Shown here: positions 46,439 through 56,399 of the stretch, one piece after another
Layout of the letters: each line of letters starts with the position of its first letter
Numbering within the stretch: position 1 is the stretch's first letter
Assembly: GCA_027923965.1 (NCBI GenBank)
Contig: AP026969.1
Span: 124,001 to 188,000 of the forward strand
Direction of reading: 5' to 3'
Source: Comamonadaceae bacterium OS-1
Lineage (GTDB): Bacteria; Pseudomonadota; Gammaproteobacteria; Burkholderiales; Burkholderiaceae_C
DNA: 64,000 nt
Made by a program: the position numbers and the translations under genes
The notes under the pieces: generated by a model
Databases searched by the model: none
What the model was told of the DNA's origin: nothing
Seen by the model: only the letters and a program-made list of their open reading frames with translations

Positions 46439-46930
46439 ATGCAACGCTCTAAAAACGATGTCTGGGTGGGTTTGTTTGTGCTGCTGGGGGCGGCGGCGCT
46501 GCTGTTTCTGGCGCTGCAGTCGGCCAATCTGCTGACGCTGAATTTCCAGACCGGCTACACCGTGTCGGCCAAGTTTGACAACATCGGCGGGCTCAAGCCC
46601 AAGGCCGCCGTCAAAAGCGCCGGGGTGGTGGTGGGTCGGGTGGACAGCATCACTTTTGATGACAAAAGCTTCCAGGCACGGGTGTCCCTGGCCATGGATC
46701 CGCGCTACGCTTTCCCCAAAGACAGCTCGCTGAAGATTTTGACCAGCGGCCTGCTGGGCGAGCAGTACATCGGCATCGAAGCCGGTGCCGATGCCAAGAA
46801 CCTGGTGGCCGGCGACACGATTGCGGCCACGCAGTCGGCGGTGGTCCTGGAGAATTTGATCAGCCAGTTTTTATACAGCAAGGCCGCCGATGGCCCGGAT
46901 ACCCCCGCTGCTGCTCCCGCTAAAAAATGA
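46439..46930 (+). CDS. mlaD: phospholipid-binding MCE protein MlaD
   Basis: A 163-residue single-pass protein with a short cytoplasmic start (MQRSKNDVWVG), one helix (LFVLLGAAALLFLALQSANLL) and an MCE domain, which hexamerises into a ring that carries lipids through its pore. SAKFDNIGGLKPKAAVKSAGVVVGRVDSI is the defining MCE stretch and LTSGLLGEQYIGIEAG the pore-loop side. ATG 46439 is used; the open frame upstream overlaps mlaE out of frame and is not coding. Its stop overlaps the mlaA start by 4 bp. The C-terminal tail is Pro/Ala rich. Confidence 0.96.
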   Translation: MQRSKNDVWVGLFVLLGAAALLFLALQSANLLTLNFQTGYTVSAKFDNIGGLKPKAAVKSAGVVVGRVDSITFDDKSFQARVSLAMDPRYAFPKDSSLKILTSGLLGEQYIGIEAGADAKNLVAGDTIAATQSAVVLENLISQFLYSKAADGPDTPAAAPAKK

Positions 46931-47661
46931 CCACTATGAAAAATATAACTAGATACGCAAGCCTGGCCTGCACAACCGGCGCTTTTGTTCTGATGTCCGG
47001 CTGCGCTACCGGCCCGCAGGCAAACCCGCGCGATCCGCTGGAGCCGATGAACCGGCAGATATTTGGCTTCAACGAGGTCGTGGACAACGCTGTGGTCAAG
47101 CCCGTGGCCAAGGCCTACACCTATGTGTTGCCTTCGCTGGTGCGCCAGGGCGTGACCAATTTCTTCTCCAACCTGGGCGAGGTCTGGAGCACGGCCAACA
47201 ACGTGCTGCAGTTCAAGGGCCGCGAGGCCGCTGAAAGCTGGATGCGTTTCAGCATCAACAGCGTGTTTGGTATTGCGGGCATTTTTGACCTGGCCACCGA
47301 CATGGGGCTGGAGCGCCACAAAGAAGACTTTGGCCAGACGCTGGGGGTATGGGGCGTAGCGTCGGGGCCTTACCTGGTGTTGCCTTTGTTCGGGCCGTCT
47401 ACCATCCGCGACACCGCGGCGCTGCCGATCGACATGCAGGGCAGCATGCTCAACGCCGTGCCGCACTCGGGCGACCGCGACCGCCTCACCGGCCTGAACC
47501 TGGTCGATACCCGCGCCAACCTGCTGCGTGCGGGTGCGGTGCTGGACGAGGCCGCGCTGGACAAGTACACCTTTACCCGCGACTTCTACCTGCAATTGCG
47601 CCGCAGCGAGGTCTACGACGGCAACCCGCCCGACCTGCCGGTGCCGGACGCACCCAAGTAA
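46927..47661 (+). CDS. mlaA: outer-membrane phospholipid-removal lipoprotein MlaA (VacJ)
   Basis: A 244-residue lipoprotein: signal peptide SLACTTGAFVLMSGC with lipobox Cys24, then DPLEPMNRQIFGFNEVVDNAVVKPVAKAY, the family signature. NFFSNLGEVWSTANNVLQFK and the GPYLVLPLFGPSTIRDT block mark the helical ring that sits in the outer leaflet and extracts misplaced phospholipid. Its presence between mlaD and mlaC is the betaproteobacterial arrangement; in E. coli it is encoded separately. It overlaps mlaD by 4 bp. A gap of 97 bp to mlaC contains no gene. Confidence 0.96.
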   Translation: MTTMKNITRYASLACTTGAFVLMSGCATGPQANPRDPLEPMNRQIFGFNEVVDNAVVKPVAKAYTYVLPSLVRQGVTNFFSNLGEVWSTANNVLQFKGREAAESWMRFSINSVFGIAGIFDLATDMGLERHKEDFGQTLGVWGVASGPYLVLPLFGPSTIRDTAALPIDMQGSMLNAVPHSGDRDRLTGLNLVDTRANLLRAGAVLDEAALDKYTFTRDFYLQLRRSEVYDGNPPDLPVPDAPK

Positions 47662-47758
47662 TAACTTGCAACGCTGGCTTGTAACTTCGGCCTCCGCGTC
47701 AACCTGCGGGTGCCCATTTCCATTATTGCAAGGCGGGTTTCCCGCAGAGAAAGTTCGT

Positions 47759-48400
47759 ATGAAACGTCGTTTGTTAGGCCAGTGGGCCGCAGGTTTTGTG
47801 TTTTCCGTGGCGGCTGTCACGTCCATGGGGGCTTGGGCCGCCGATGAAGCGCCTGACGCACTGGTGCAGCGCATCTCCAGCGATGTGCTCGACACCATCA
47901 AGGCTGACAAGACCCTGCAGCAGGGCAATGTGAACAAGATCATGGCCCTGGTCGACACCAAGATCATGCCCAACGTGAACTTTCAGCGCATGACCGCCTC
48001 GGCCGTCGGCCCCGGCTGGCGCCAGGCCACACCCGAGCAGCAAAAGAAACTGCAGGACGAGTTCAAGACCCTGCTGGTGCGCACCTACTCGGGTGCCTTG
48101 GCCCAGGTCACCAGCGACCAGGAGGTCAGCCTGAAACCCCTGCGGGCGGCAGCAGACGACAAAGAAGTGCTGGTGCGCACCGAAGTCAAAGGCCGTGGCG
48201 ACCCCATCCAGCTCGACTACCGCCTGGAGAAAACCCCCGGCGAGGGCGCAGGCTGGAAGATCTTCAACCTGAACGTGCTGGGCGTGTGGCTTGTGGAAAC
48301 CTACCGCAGCCAGTTCGCCAGCGAAATCAACGCCAAGGGTGTGGACGGCCTGATTGCCAGCCTGACCACGCGCAACCAAGCCAACGCCAAAAAGAACTGA
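47759..48400 (+). CDS. mlaC: periplasmic phospholipid shuttle MlaC
   Basis: A 213-residue secreted protein with signal peptide ending near MGAWAAD. It contains the MlaC/Ttg2D fold: VNKIMALVDTKIMPNVNFQRMTASAVGPGWRQATPEQQKKLQDEFKTLLVRTYSGAL is the helix block forming the lipid pocket and VRTEVKGRGDPIQLDYRLEKTPGEGAGWKIFNLNVLGVWLVETYRSQF the conserved sheet. It carries lipids between MlaA at the outer membrane and MlaFEDB. ATG 47759 is preceded by a purine-rich AGAGAAAG. One base separates it from mlaB. Confidence 0.95.
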   Translation: MKRRLLGQWAAGFVFSVAAVTSMGAWAADEAPDALVQRISSDVLDTIKADKTLQQGNVNKIMALVDTKIMPNVNFQRMTASAVGPGWRQATPEQQKKLQDEFKTLLVRTYSGALAQVTSDQEVSLKPLRAAADDKEVLVRTEVKGRGDPIQLDYRLEKTPGEGAGWKIFNLNVLGVWLVETYRSQFASEINAKGVDGLIASLTTRNQANAKKN

Positions 48401-48401
48401 C

Positions 48402-48671
48402 ATGCTGGTGCTGCCCGCCGAGCTGACCCACGCGCAGGCCACGGCCTCGCTGCGCATGCTGCTGCAGGGCCTGCGCTCGCAGACCGGCGCGGCCGTGGTG
48501 GTGGATGCCACTGCGCTGGCCCGCTTCGATTCTTCCGCCCTGGCCGTGCTGCTGGAATGCCGCCGCGAAAGCTTCAGCCTGGGCCGCTCGTTTGCGGTGC
48601 GCGGCCTGCCCCAGCGGCTGGCGGCGCTGGCTGGCTTGTACGGCGTGGCCGAGCTGTTACCGACAGCCTGA
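48402..48671 (+). CDS. mlaB: STAS-domain protein MlaB
   Basis: An 89-residue STAS domain protein that binds MlaF and is required for stable ABC complex formation. The pattern is anti-sigma antagonist-like: AELTHAQATASLRMLLQGL, VVVDATALARFDSSALAVLLECRRE with the conserved Asp-Ser-Ser, and FAVRGLPQRLAALAGLYGVAELL. It starts one base after the mlaC stop and is the last gene of the set mlaFEDACB. A 7-bp GC-rich hairpin (CGGCAGG/CCTGCCG, 48685-48703) follows the stop and may end or slow the transcript. Short length is normal. Confidence 0.93.
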   Translation: MLVLPAELTHAQATASLRMLLQGLRSQTGAAVVVDATALARFDSSALAVLLECRRESFSLGRSFAVRGLPQRLAALAGLYGVAELLPTA

Positions 48672-48719
48672 AAACCTTACCGGGCGGCAGGTGGGGCCTG
48701 CCGTTAAAATCATCGGCCC

Positions 48720-49658
48720 ATGCCCGCCATATCCTTCCAGCAGGTCTCCAAGACCTACCCCAGCCCCCGCGGCTCCCAAAAACCCCCACTCACCGCCCTC
48801 GACAGCGTCAGCTTCGACATCGCGCAGGGGGAATTCTTTGGCCTGCTCGGCCCCAACGGTGCGGGTAAAACCACGCTGATCAGCATTCTGGCGGGCTTGA
48901 ACCGCGCCACCGGCGGCAAGGTGCTGGTGCACGGCCATGACGTGGCCAAAGACTTCGCCCAGGCCCGCCGCCAGCTCGGTGTGGTGCCGCAGGAGCTGGT
49001 GTTCGACCCGTTTTTCAACGTCCGCGAGGCGCTGCGCATCCAGTCCGGCTACTTTGGCGTGAAGAACAACGATGCCTGGATCGACGAGCTGCTGGAAAGC
49101 CTGGGCCTGGCCGACAAGGCCACGTCCAATATGCGCCAGCTCTCGGGCGGCATGAAGCGCCGCGTGCTGGTGGCCCAGGCCCTGGTGCACAAGCCGCCGG
49201 TCATCGTGCTCGACGAGCCCACCGCCGGGGTCGATGTGGAGCTGCGCCAGACCCTGTGGCAGTTCATCGCCAAGCTCAACAAACAAGGCCACACGGTGCT
49301 GCTCACCACCCATTACCTGGAAGAGGCCGAAGCCCTGTGCTCGCGCATCGCCATGCTGAAAAAGGGCCGCATCGTCGCCCTGGACCGTACCAGCGAGCTG
49401 CTGAAAAATGCCTCCAGCAATGTGCTGCGCTTCAAAGTGGATAGCGAACTTCCCCCAGCCCTGGCGCAGCAGGCCCGGATTACAGGCCGCATCGTGCAGT
49501 TCCCCGCACACAACGCTGCGGAGATCGAGCGCTACCTGGCCGCAGTGCGCGAAGCCGGTTTGACCGCCGAAGATGTGGAGATCCGCAAGGCCGATCTGGA
49601 AGACGTGTTCCTCGACGTGATGACCAACGGCTACGTGGCCAGCGAGGTGGCAGCATGA
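48720..49658 (+). CDS. ABC-2 exporter ATP-binding protein (YadG-like)
   Basis: A 312-residue ATPase with Walker A GPNGAGKTT (about 44-52), signature LSGGMKRRVLVAQAL, Walker B VIVLDEPTAGVDVE and H-loop LTTHYLEEAEAL. The C-terminal extension after 225 is typical of the ABC-2 CcmA/YadG group. It overlaps its permease by 4 bp. ATG 48720 has little leader, with TAAAAT 15 bp before it, so transcription may begin very near the start codon. It follows the mla genes in the usual betaproteobacterial order, suggesting an envelope substrate, but none is known for YadGH. Confidence 0.93.
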   Translation: MPAISFQQVSKTYPSPRGSQKPPLTALDSVSFDIAQGEFFGLLGPNGAGKTTLISILAGLNRATGGKVLVHGHDVAKDFAQARRQLGVVPQELVFDPFFNVREALRIQSGYFGVKNNDAWIDELLESLGLADKATSNMRQLSGGMKRRVLVAQALVHKPPVIVLDEPTAGVDVELRQTLWQFIAKLNKQGHTVLLTTHYLEEAEALCSRIAMLKKGRIVALDRTSELLKNASSNVLRFKVDSELPPALAQQARITGRIVQFPAHNAAEIERYLAAVREAGLTAEDVEIRKADLEDVFLDVMTNGYVASEVAA

Positions 49659-50410
49659 CCGGCTGGCAAACCCTGCTCTACAAAGAGTCGCTGCGCTTTT
49701 GGAAAGTGGCTTTCCAGACCGTGGGCGCGCCGGTGCTCACCGCCGTGCTCTACCTGCTGATCTTCGGCCATGTGCTCGAAGGCAAGGCCCTGGTCTACGG
49801 CACCATCAACTACACCGCCTTTCTGGTGCCCGGCCTGGTGATGATGAGCGTGCTGCAAAACGCGTTTGCCAACAGTTCCTCGTCGCTGATCCAGAGCAAG
49901 ATCATGGGCAGCCTGGTGTTTGTGCTGCTGTCGCCGCTGTCGCACTGGGACTGGTTCTGGGCCTACGTGGGCTCGGCCATCGCACGCGGCCTGCTGGTGG
50001 GTGTGGGCGTGTTTGCCGTCACCGCCATCTTCACCGGTGCCAGCTTCGAGGCCCCTCTGTGGATCATCGTGTTTGCGGTGCTGGGCGCGGCGCTGATGGG
50101 CACCCTAGGCATCATCGCCGGGCTGTGGGCCGAAAAGTTCGACCAGATGGCGGCGTTCCAGAACTTCGTGATCATGCCTATGACGTTTTTGAGCGGCGTG
50201 TTCTATTCCATCCATTCTCTGCCGCCTTTCTGGCAAACCGTGAGCCACCTGAACCCGTTTTTCTACATGATCGACGGCTTCCGCTACGGTTTTTTTGGCG
50301 TGAGCGACGTGTCGCCCTGGCTCAGCCTGGGCATCGTGGGCGCGGCCCTCTTGGTGGTGAGTGCCATCACCGTCAACCTGCTGCGCATCGGCTACAAAAT
50401 CCGCGGATAA
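49655..50410 (+). CDS. ABC-2 exporter permease (YadH-like)
   Basis: A 251-residue integral membrane protein of the ABC-2 transporter class with six hydrophobic segments. The N-terminal amphipathic helix LLYKESLRFWKVAFQTVGAPVLTAVLYLLIFG, LVPGLVMMSVLQNAFANSSSSLIQSKIMGSLVFVLLSPLSHWDW and VIMPMTFLSGVFYSIHSLPPFWQTVSHLNPFFYMIDGFRYGFFG are diagnostic ABC-2 blocks. It overlaps the ATPase gene and precedes bolA by 5 bp. Substrate unknown. Confidence 0.93.
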   Translation: MTGWQTLLYKESLRFWKVAFQTVGAPVLTAVLYLLIFGHVLEGKALVYGTINYTAFLVPGLVMMSVLQNAFANSSSSLIQSKIMGSLVFVLLSPLSHWDWFWAYVGSAIARGLLVGVGVFAVTAIFTGASFEAPLWIIVFAVLGAALMGTLGIIAGLWAEKFDQMAAFQNFVIMPMTFLSGVFYSIHSLPPFWQTVSHLNPFFYMIDGFRYGFFGVSDVSPWLSLGIVGAALLVVSAITVNLLRIGYKIRG

Positions 50411-50415
50411 CCAAC

Positions 50416-50658
50416 ATGACTGCTGAAGAACTCCAAACCATCATCCAATCGCACCTGCCCTGCGAGCACATTGCCCTCGAAGGCGATGGCCGCCATTGGT
50501 ACGCCACCATCGTATCCAGCGAGTTCGAAGGCCGCCGCGCCATCCAGCGCCACCAGCGGGTCTACGCCACGCTGGGCTCCAAGATGTACACCGACGAAGT
50601 GCATGCGCTGTCGATGAAGACCTACACACCGGCCGAATGGGCCGCTTTGCCCCGTTAA
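50416..50658 (+). CDS. BolA family protein (IbaG-like)
   Basis: An 80-residue BolA-fold protein ([36 protein letters not shown] is the class signature). BolA/IbaG proteins bind monothiol glutaredoxins and 2Fe-2S clusters and act in iron-sulfur trafficking and envelope stress. The conserved Cys (residue 16 in [12 protein letters not shown]) and His (HQRVYATLG) match the IbaG branch. ATG 50416 is 5 bp after the exporter permease and the gene is 20 bp before murA, the ancestral neighbourhood in proteobacteria. Confidence 0.93.
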   Translation: MTAEELQTIIQSHLPCEHIALEGDGRHWYATIVSSEFEGRRAIQRHQRVYATLGSKMYTDEVHALSMKTYTPAEWAALPR

Positions 50659-50678
50659 ACCTTTTTAGAGCTTTCTCC

Positions 50679-51955
<1,277 letters not shown>

Positions 51956-51959
<4 letters not shown>

Positions 51960-52606
51960 TCACCTTAGCCCTCTCCAAAGGCCGCATCTTCGACGACACG
52001 CTGCCGCTGTTGCGCTCTGCCGGTATCGAGGTGCTGGACGACCCCGAAAAGTCCCGCAAGCTGATTCTGGACACCAACCAGTCTGGGGTGCGCGTGCTCA
52101 TCGTTCGCGCCTCCGACGTGCCCACCTACGTGGAAAACGGCGGTGCCGACCTGGGCATCACCGGCAAAGACACGCTGATCGAACACGGCGGCCAGGGCCT
52201 GTACCAGCCGCTGGACCTGCAGATTGCGAAATGCCGCATCAGCGTGGCGGTGCGCAACGACTTCGACTACGAGCGCGCCGTCAAGCAGGGCTCGCGCCTG
52301 CGGGTTGCTACTAAATATGTAGCGATTGCGCGCGAATTCTTCGCCGCCAAGGGCGTGCACGTCGATCTGATCAAGCTCTACGGCAGCATGGAACTGGCCC
52401 CGCTGACCGGCCTGGCCGATGCCATCGTGGACCTGGTGTCCACCGGCAACACGCTGCGGGCCAACCACCTGGTGGAAGTGGAACGCATCATGGACATCAG
52501 CTCGCGCCTGGTGGTGAACCAGGCCGCGCTCAAGCTCAAGCAAGCCCCCATCCGCGCCATGATCGATGCCTTCGCCGCGGCGGTGGCCGAGCGCGCAAAA
52601 ACCTGA
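51956..52606 (+). CDS. hisG: ATP phosphoribosyltransferase, short form
   Basis: First enzyme of histidine synthesis, joining ATP and PRPP. At 216 residues it is the short HisG form, which lacks the C-terminal regulatory domain and needs the HisZ subunit; hisZ is not in the window. [30 protein letters not shown] and the PRPP/catalytic block [51 protein letters not shown] are standard. Residues near 116-122 (RVATKYVAI) are coded by TTGCTACTAAATATGTAGCG, a likely remnant of the dispersed repeat. ATG 51956 overlaps murA by 4 bp. Confidence 0.96.
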
Positions 52607-52611
52607 ATACT

Positions 52612-53934
52612 ATGACTTTTGTAGCTACTCCCGCCCGTCTGGTCAGCACAAGCAGCACTTTTGAGGCTGAATTCAAAGCCCGCCTGCACTGGTCTGCCGA
52701 GGCCGACACGGCGATTGAAACCACCGTTGCCAACATCCTGGCCGACGTGCAATTGCGCGGCGACGTGGCGGTGCTGGAGTACACCAACCGCTTTGACGGC
52801 CTGCACGCCAACACCCTGGCCGAGCTGGAGCTGACCCAGGCCGAGCTCAAGGCCGCCTTCGATGCCATTCCCGCCGCCCAGCGCGAAGCCCTGCAGGCGG
52901 CAGCCGCCCGCGTGCGCAGCTACCACGAGGCGCAGAAAAAGGCTTCGGGTGAAAGCTGGAGCTACCGCGACGCCGACGGCACCCTGCTGGGCCAAAAGGT
53001 CACGCCGCTGGACCGCGTGGGCATCTACGTGCCCGGCGGCAAGGCGGCGTACCCCAGCAGCGTGTTGATGAACGCCATCCCCGCGCACGTGGCGGGTGTG
53101 GGCGAGATCATCATGGTGGTGCCCACCCCGCGCGGTGAGAAAAACGCCCTGGTGCTGGCCGCCGCCTATGTGGCCGGTGTCACCCGCGCCTACACCATCG
53201 GCGGTGCCCAGGCCGTGGCTGCGCTGGCCTATGGCACGGCCACCATCCCCAACGTGCACAAGATTACCGGCCCCGGCAACGCCTACGTGGCCGCCGCCAA
53301 GCGCCGCGTCTTCGGCACCGTGGGCATCGACATGATTGCCGGCCCCAGCGAGATTCTGGTGCTGGCCGACGGCAGCACCCCGCCCGACTGGGTGGCCATG
53401 GACCTGTTCAGCCAGGCCGAACACGACGAGCTGGCGCAAAGCATTCTGCTGTGCCCCGACGCAGCCTACATCGACCAGGTGCAGGCTTCGATCGACCGCC
53501 TGCTCAATGAAATGCCCCGCGCCGAGATCATCGCCAAGTCGCTCACCGGCCGCGGCGCGCTGATCCAGACCCGCAGCATGGAAGAAGCCTGCGAGATCAG
53601 CAACCGCATCGCCCCCGAGCATTTGGAGGTCAGCAGTACCGACCCGCACCGCTGGGAGCCGCTGCTGCGCCACGCCGGAGCCATCTTTCTCGGTGCCTAC
53701 ACCAGCGAGAGCCTGGGCGACTACTGCGCCGGACCCAACCACGTGCTGCCCACCGCAGGCACGGCCCGCTTCTCCAGCCCGCTGGGCGTGTATGACTTCC
53801 AAAAGCGCAGCAGCCTGATCGAAGTCAGCCAGGCCGGTGCCCAGGAACTGGGCCGTATCGCGGCGGAGCTGGCCTATGGCGAGGGCTTGCAGGCCCACGC
53901 CCGGGCCGCCGAGATGCGGTTGGACAAAAAATAG
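52612..53934 (+). CDS. hisD: histidinol dehydrogenase
   Basis: The last enzyme of histidine synthesis: two NAD-linked oxidations of histidinol, with zinc. The 440-residue protein has [72 protein letters not shown], the catalytic [10 protein letters not shown] stretch (Glu-His pair) and [14 protein letters not shown] near the end. ATG 52612 follows hisG by 5 bp; residues 8-18 ([11 protein letters not shown]) are coded by GTCAGCACAAGCAGCAC, the same repeat core that forms the GltB tail, so the N-terminus contains a repeat insertion. A strong terminator follows the stop. Confidence 0.97.
   Translation: MTFVATPARLVSTSSTFEAEFKARLHWSAEADTAIETTVANILADVQLRGDVAVLEYTNRFDGLHANTLAELELTQAELKAAFDAIPAAQREALQAAAARVRSYHEAQKKASGESWSYRDADGTLLGQKVTPLDRVGIYVPGGKAAYPSSVLMNAIPAHVAGVGEIIMVVPTPRGEKNALVLAAAYVAGVTRAYTIGGAQAVAALAYGTATIPNVHKITGPGNAYVAAAKRRVFGTVGIDMIAGPSEILVLADGSTPPDWVAMDLFSQAEHDELAQSILLCPDAAYIDQVQASIDRLLNEMPRAEIIAKSLTGRGALIQTRSMEEACEISNRIAPEHLEVSSTDPHRWEPLLRHAGAIFLGAYTSESLGDYCAGPNHVLPTAGTARFSSPLGVYDFQKRSSLIEVSQAGAQELGRIAAELAYGEGLQAHARAAEMRLDKK
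52630..52665. repeat. dispersed repeat core in frame near the hisD start
   Basis: CCCGTCTGGTCAGCACAAGC followed by AGCACTTTTGAGG codes residues 7-18 of HisD. TCAGCACAAGCAGC is the same core as in the copies at about 38111 and 42953. It is in frame. Confidence 0.45.
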
Positions 53935-53950
53935 GCTTTTTTCCAGGCGT

Positions 53951-54000
53951 AAAAAGAGCTGCTACCGCCCGTTCCATCGGCGGTAGCAGCTCTTTTTTTT
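53951..54000 (+). terminator. rho-independent terminator after hisD
   Basis: AAAAAGAGCTGCTACCGCC (53951-53969), loop CGTTCCATC, GGCGGTAGCAGCTCTTTTT and more T to 54000. A 19-bp perfect stem, bidirectional in form, closing the mla-murA-his transcript and the leftward toxin gene. Confidence 0.95.
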
Positions 54001-54029
54001 GATGTTAAAAACGATAGCGTATCGGTTGT

Positions 54030-54431
54030 TTAAGCGGTTAACAACCGGGCTCCGTCCACCTTGGATGCCCCCCGGTCCAGCGTCCACAAGGGGCTCTCGC
54101 CTGCTGCGTGGGCCAGCGCAATGTGCAGGCAGTCGGCAAAGTCGGCACTGCTTTTTTGGTACAGCGCCAGAGCCACTTCTACCGCCGATTCGGAGCCAAA
54201 CGACAACTCGGTGGCGGCCAGCAGCCGGGATATGGCCGTTGTCACCTGCTCTTTGCTGAAGCGGTAGGCTGCGCGCAGCACCCACTCCAGCTCCAGCACC
54301 ACGGTAACCGGCAGGTAGAGCGTTTCACCGGCCTGCAATGCGTTGTGGATCAGGTCGTGCGCCAGGGCCGACTGGGCCGGGTCGTCTTGCACCAAGAAGC
54401 GCACCAGCACATTGGTGTCCAGGGCGGCCAT
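54030..54431 (-). CDS. PIN-domain toxin, VapC-like
   Basis: A 133-residue PIN ribonuclease. MAALDTNVLVRFLVQDDPAQ places the first metal Asp at residue 5; the acidic residues in VVLELEWVLR, SSADFADCLHIALA and TLDRGASKV complete the site. PIN toxins of this class cut tRNA or rRNA. ATG 54431 lies 6 bp after the antitoxin gene stop on the same strand, antitoxin first, as in VapBC modules. The gene reads toward the hisD terminator. Activity depends on whether the paired antitoxin is intact, which it appears to be. Confidence 0.9.
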   Translation of the reverse strand: MAALDTNVLVRFLVQDDPAQSALAHDLIHNALQAGETLYLPVTVVLELEWVLRAAYRFSKEQVTTAISRLLAATELSFGSESAVEVALALYQKSSADFADCLHIALAHAAGESPLWTLDRGASKVDGARLLTA

Positions 54432-54437
54432 GCAATA

Positions 54438-54653
54438 TCAGGGCCGCATGTCTTCGGTACGCACGCTGCGGCCCTTGGGGGCTTGCAGCATGCCCGCCAA
54501 ATCCAGCAGCGACTGGTTTTTGACCCGCACAGTCAGGCTGCCGTCGGGCATCAAATGCCATTGCAGTTGCGTGCCGGCCTGGGCGTGCAAAGCATCGCGG
54601 ATGGCCTGCGGTACGGTGGTCTGGCCTTTGGCGGTGAGAGTCGAGGTGGACAT
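54438..54653 (-). CDS. AbrB/MazE-type antitoxin (VapB-like)
   Basis: A 71-residue protein beginning MSTSTLTAKGQTTVPQAIRDAL, the swapped-hairpin AbrB/SpoVT DNA-binding fold, followed by a hydrophobic core strand (TQLQWHLMPDGSLTVRVK) and a C-terminal toxin-binding tail (LLDLAGMLQAPKGRSVRTEDM). It is upstream of the PIN toxin, 6 bp away. Antitoxins of this type repress their own promoter; a short palindrome could lie at 54654-54685 but I could not define it. Confidence 0.88.
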   Translation of the reverse strand: MSTSTLTAKGQTTVPQAIRDALHAQAGTQLQWHLMPDGSLTVRVKNQSLLDLAGMLQAPKGRSVRTEDMRP

Positions 54654-54685
54654 GTAAATCCCTTACTTATCCATGAATTGTAATG

Positions 54686-56374
54686 TCAGGCAGACATTTT
54701 GTACTGCGGCGCGTGCGCCTGCAGCCACTGCTCCAGCATCATCAAGATCCACACCATTTCACCAAAATAGCCGGGGTGCTCCTGCAGCCGCTCGGTCAGC
54801 AGGCTGCGGATGAATTCGGGGCGCACGATGTTGCGGGTGGCCAGGCTGTTCAGCGAATCGGTGGCGACTGCTCTGAGGCCGTCGTGGCGGGTGGCCCATA
54901 CGCCGAAGGGCAGGCCGAAGCCCTGTTTCTTTTTGGTCAGAATTTCGTCGGGCAGGAAGCCGCGCAGGGCTTCCTTGAAGAACCAGCGCAGCTTCAGGCC
55001 CTTGAGTTTGTACTCCAGCGGCAGCTTGAGCGAGAAGTCCAGCAGCGCCTCGTTGAGCATGGGAAAGCCTACGTGCAGACCCGCCAGCCGGGTGGTGCCG
55101 CAGACCTTGGGCAGGTCGCTTTCGGCCAGGGTGTAGCGCCAGTCGAAGGCCAGCATGCGGTTGAGCTGGCTGCCGGTGGTGGGCAGGTTCCAGATGCCGC
55201 GCTGCTGCTCGGCCGGGCCCTGGATGTTGACCTGGCTCAGAAACGCCGGGGTCAGCACATCGTTCACGCCCAGGCGCAGCAGCAGGTTGTACATCTGCAG
55301 GCGGTCGGGCAGCGGCACCTTGGCCTGTTCCACGTAGCTGGAGGCTTTGCTGAGCAGGGGGATGCTGCTTTCGGCGGTCTTGGCCAGCACCGGCTCCATC
55401 AGGCCGCTGCGGATGCCGCTGGGCAGCATGTCGTACCAGCCGAACACGCGCTGCTTGGCGTAGCGGCTGTTGCCACCAAAGAGCTCGTCGCCGCCGTCAC
55501 CGGCCAAAATTTTGGTCACGCCGTCGTCCTTGGCTTTGCGGGCGCAGTAGTACGAGGGCAGGGCGGACGAGTTGCCAAACGGCTGGTCGTAGGAGCGGGC
55601 CACGTCGGCAATGCTGCGCACCAGGTCGTCGGGGGTGACGTAGTACTCGTGGTGCTCGGTGCCAAAGTGGCGCGAGGCCAGCCGGGCGTATTCCATCTCG
55701 TCGTAGCCCTCGGCATCGAAGCCGATGGAGTAGGTGGCCGCTTTTTGGCCCTGCTTGCCGCCGATTTCGCTGAGCATGCCCGCCACGGTGGAGCTGTCGG
55801 TGCCGCCGCTCAAAAAGCAGGCCGCCGTGCCACCGTCGAGCTGGGCGTTGACGGCGGTGCGCACCAGGCCGCGGAATTCTTCGCGCAGGCTGCTGAACGA
55901 GGCGCTGCGCGGCTCGATGAAGGTCGGCACCCAGTAGGGTGCGACGGTGAGTTTGCCGTGCTCAAACAGCGCGTAGTGGCCTGGCGGCAGGCGGAACACG
56001 CCTTTGAAGATGGTGCGCGGCGAGGGGATGGCGTGGAAGTACAGGTAGTCGAAGATGGCCTGCGGGTCGATGTCGGCCCCATCGGCAAGCTCGTCCGCGC
56101 GGCCCGCAAAGCGGATCTGCCCGTCCGCCACCCGGTAGCACAGGCTGCGAATGGCAAAGCGGTCCACCGCCAAAAAGGTGCGGCCCGATGGCTCTTGCAG
56201 CCCTACCGCAAAGTCGCCCGTGGCCTGCAGCGCGGCGCTGCAGGCATCGGCGGCGCAGGCAGCTTGCCAGGCAGCCAATGTGCCGTTGGTGCCCGCGATG
56301 GCGGCCAGGCGGGCATCGGTAAAGCGGGGGCTGCCAAGTACCAGGGATGCCAGGGAAGGGGTGTTTGAGGACAT
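54686..56374 (-). CDS. asparagine synthase-like protein lacking the N-terminal glutaminase cysteine
   Basis: A 562-residue AsnB-family protein. The synthetase domain is intact: SGGTDSS at 189-195 (PP-loop), the DEME block and DGGDELFGGNSRYAK, and the C-terminal KKKQGFGLPFG. The N-terminal domain is short and begins MSSNTPSLASLVLGSP with no Cys at position 2, so it cannot hydrolyse glutamine in the usual way. The remnant GDFAVGLQEPSGRTFLAVDRFAIRSLCYR corresponds to the DR-x-G region of AsnB. Such proteins occur in exopolysaccharide and glycan loci, where they may amidate sugars or proteins with free ammonia or be structural. Next to it are a beta-helix protein and a glycosyltransferase. Start ATG 56374 is preferred over an upstream in-frame ATG that overlaps the next gene. 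Confidence 0.85.
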   Translation of the reverse strand: MSSNTPSLASLVLGSPRFTDARLAAIAGTNGTLAAWQAACAADACSAALQATGDFAVGLQEPSGRTFLAVDRFAIRSLCYRVADGQIRFAGRADELADGADIDPQAIFDYLYFHAIPSPRTIFKGVFRLPPGHYALFEHGKLTVAPYWVPTFIEPRSASFSSLREEFRGLVRTAVNAQLDGGTAACFLSGGTDSSTVAGMLSEIGGKQGQKAATYSIGFDAEGYDEMEYARLASRHFGTEHHEYYVTPDDLVRSIADVARSYDQPFGNSSALPSYYCARKAKDDGVTKILAGDGGDELFGGNSRYAKQRVFGWYDMLPSGIRSGLMEPVLAKTAESSIPLLSKASSYVEQAKVPLPDRLQMYNLLLRLGVNDVLTPAFLSQVNIQGPAEQQRGIWNLPTTGSQLNRMLAFDWRYTLAESDLPKVCGTTRLAGLHVGFPMLNEALLDFSLKLPLEYKLKGLKLRWFFKEALRGFLPDEILTKKKQGFGLPFGVWATRHDGLRAVATDSLNSLATRNIVRPEFIRSLLTERLQEHPGYFGEMVWILMMLEQWLQAHAPQYKMSA

Positions 56375-56399
56375 AGTGGAAGCGTAGAAAGCAAAAATA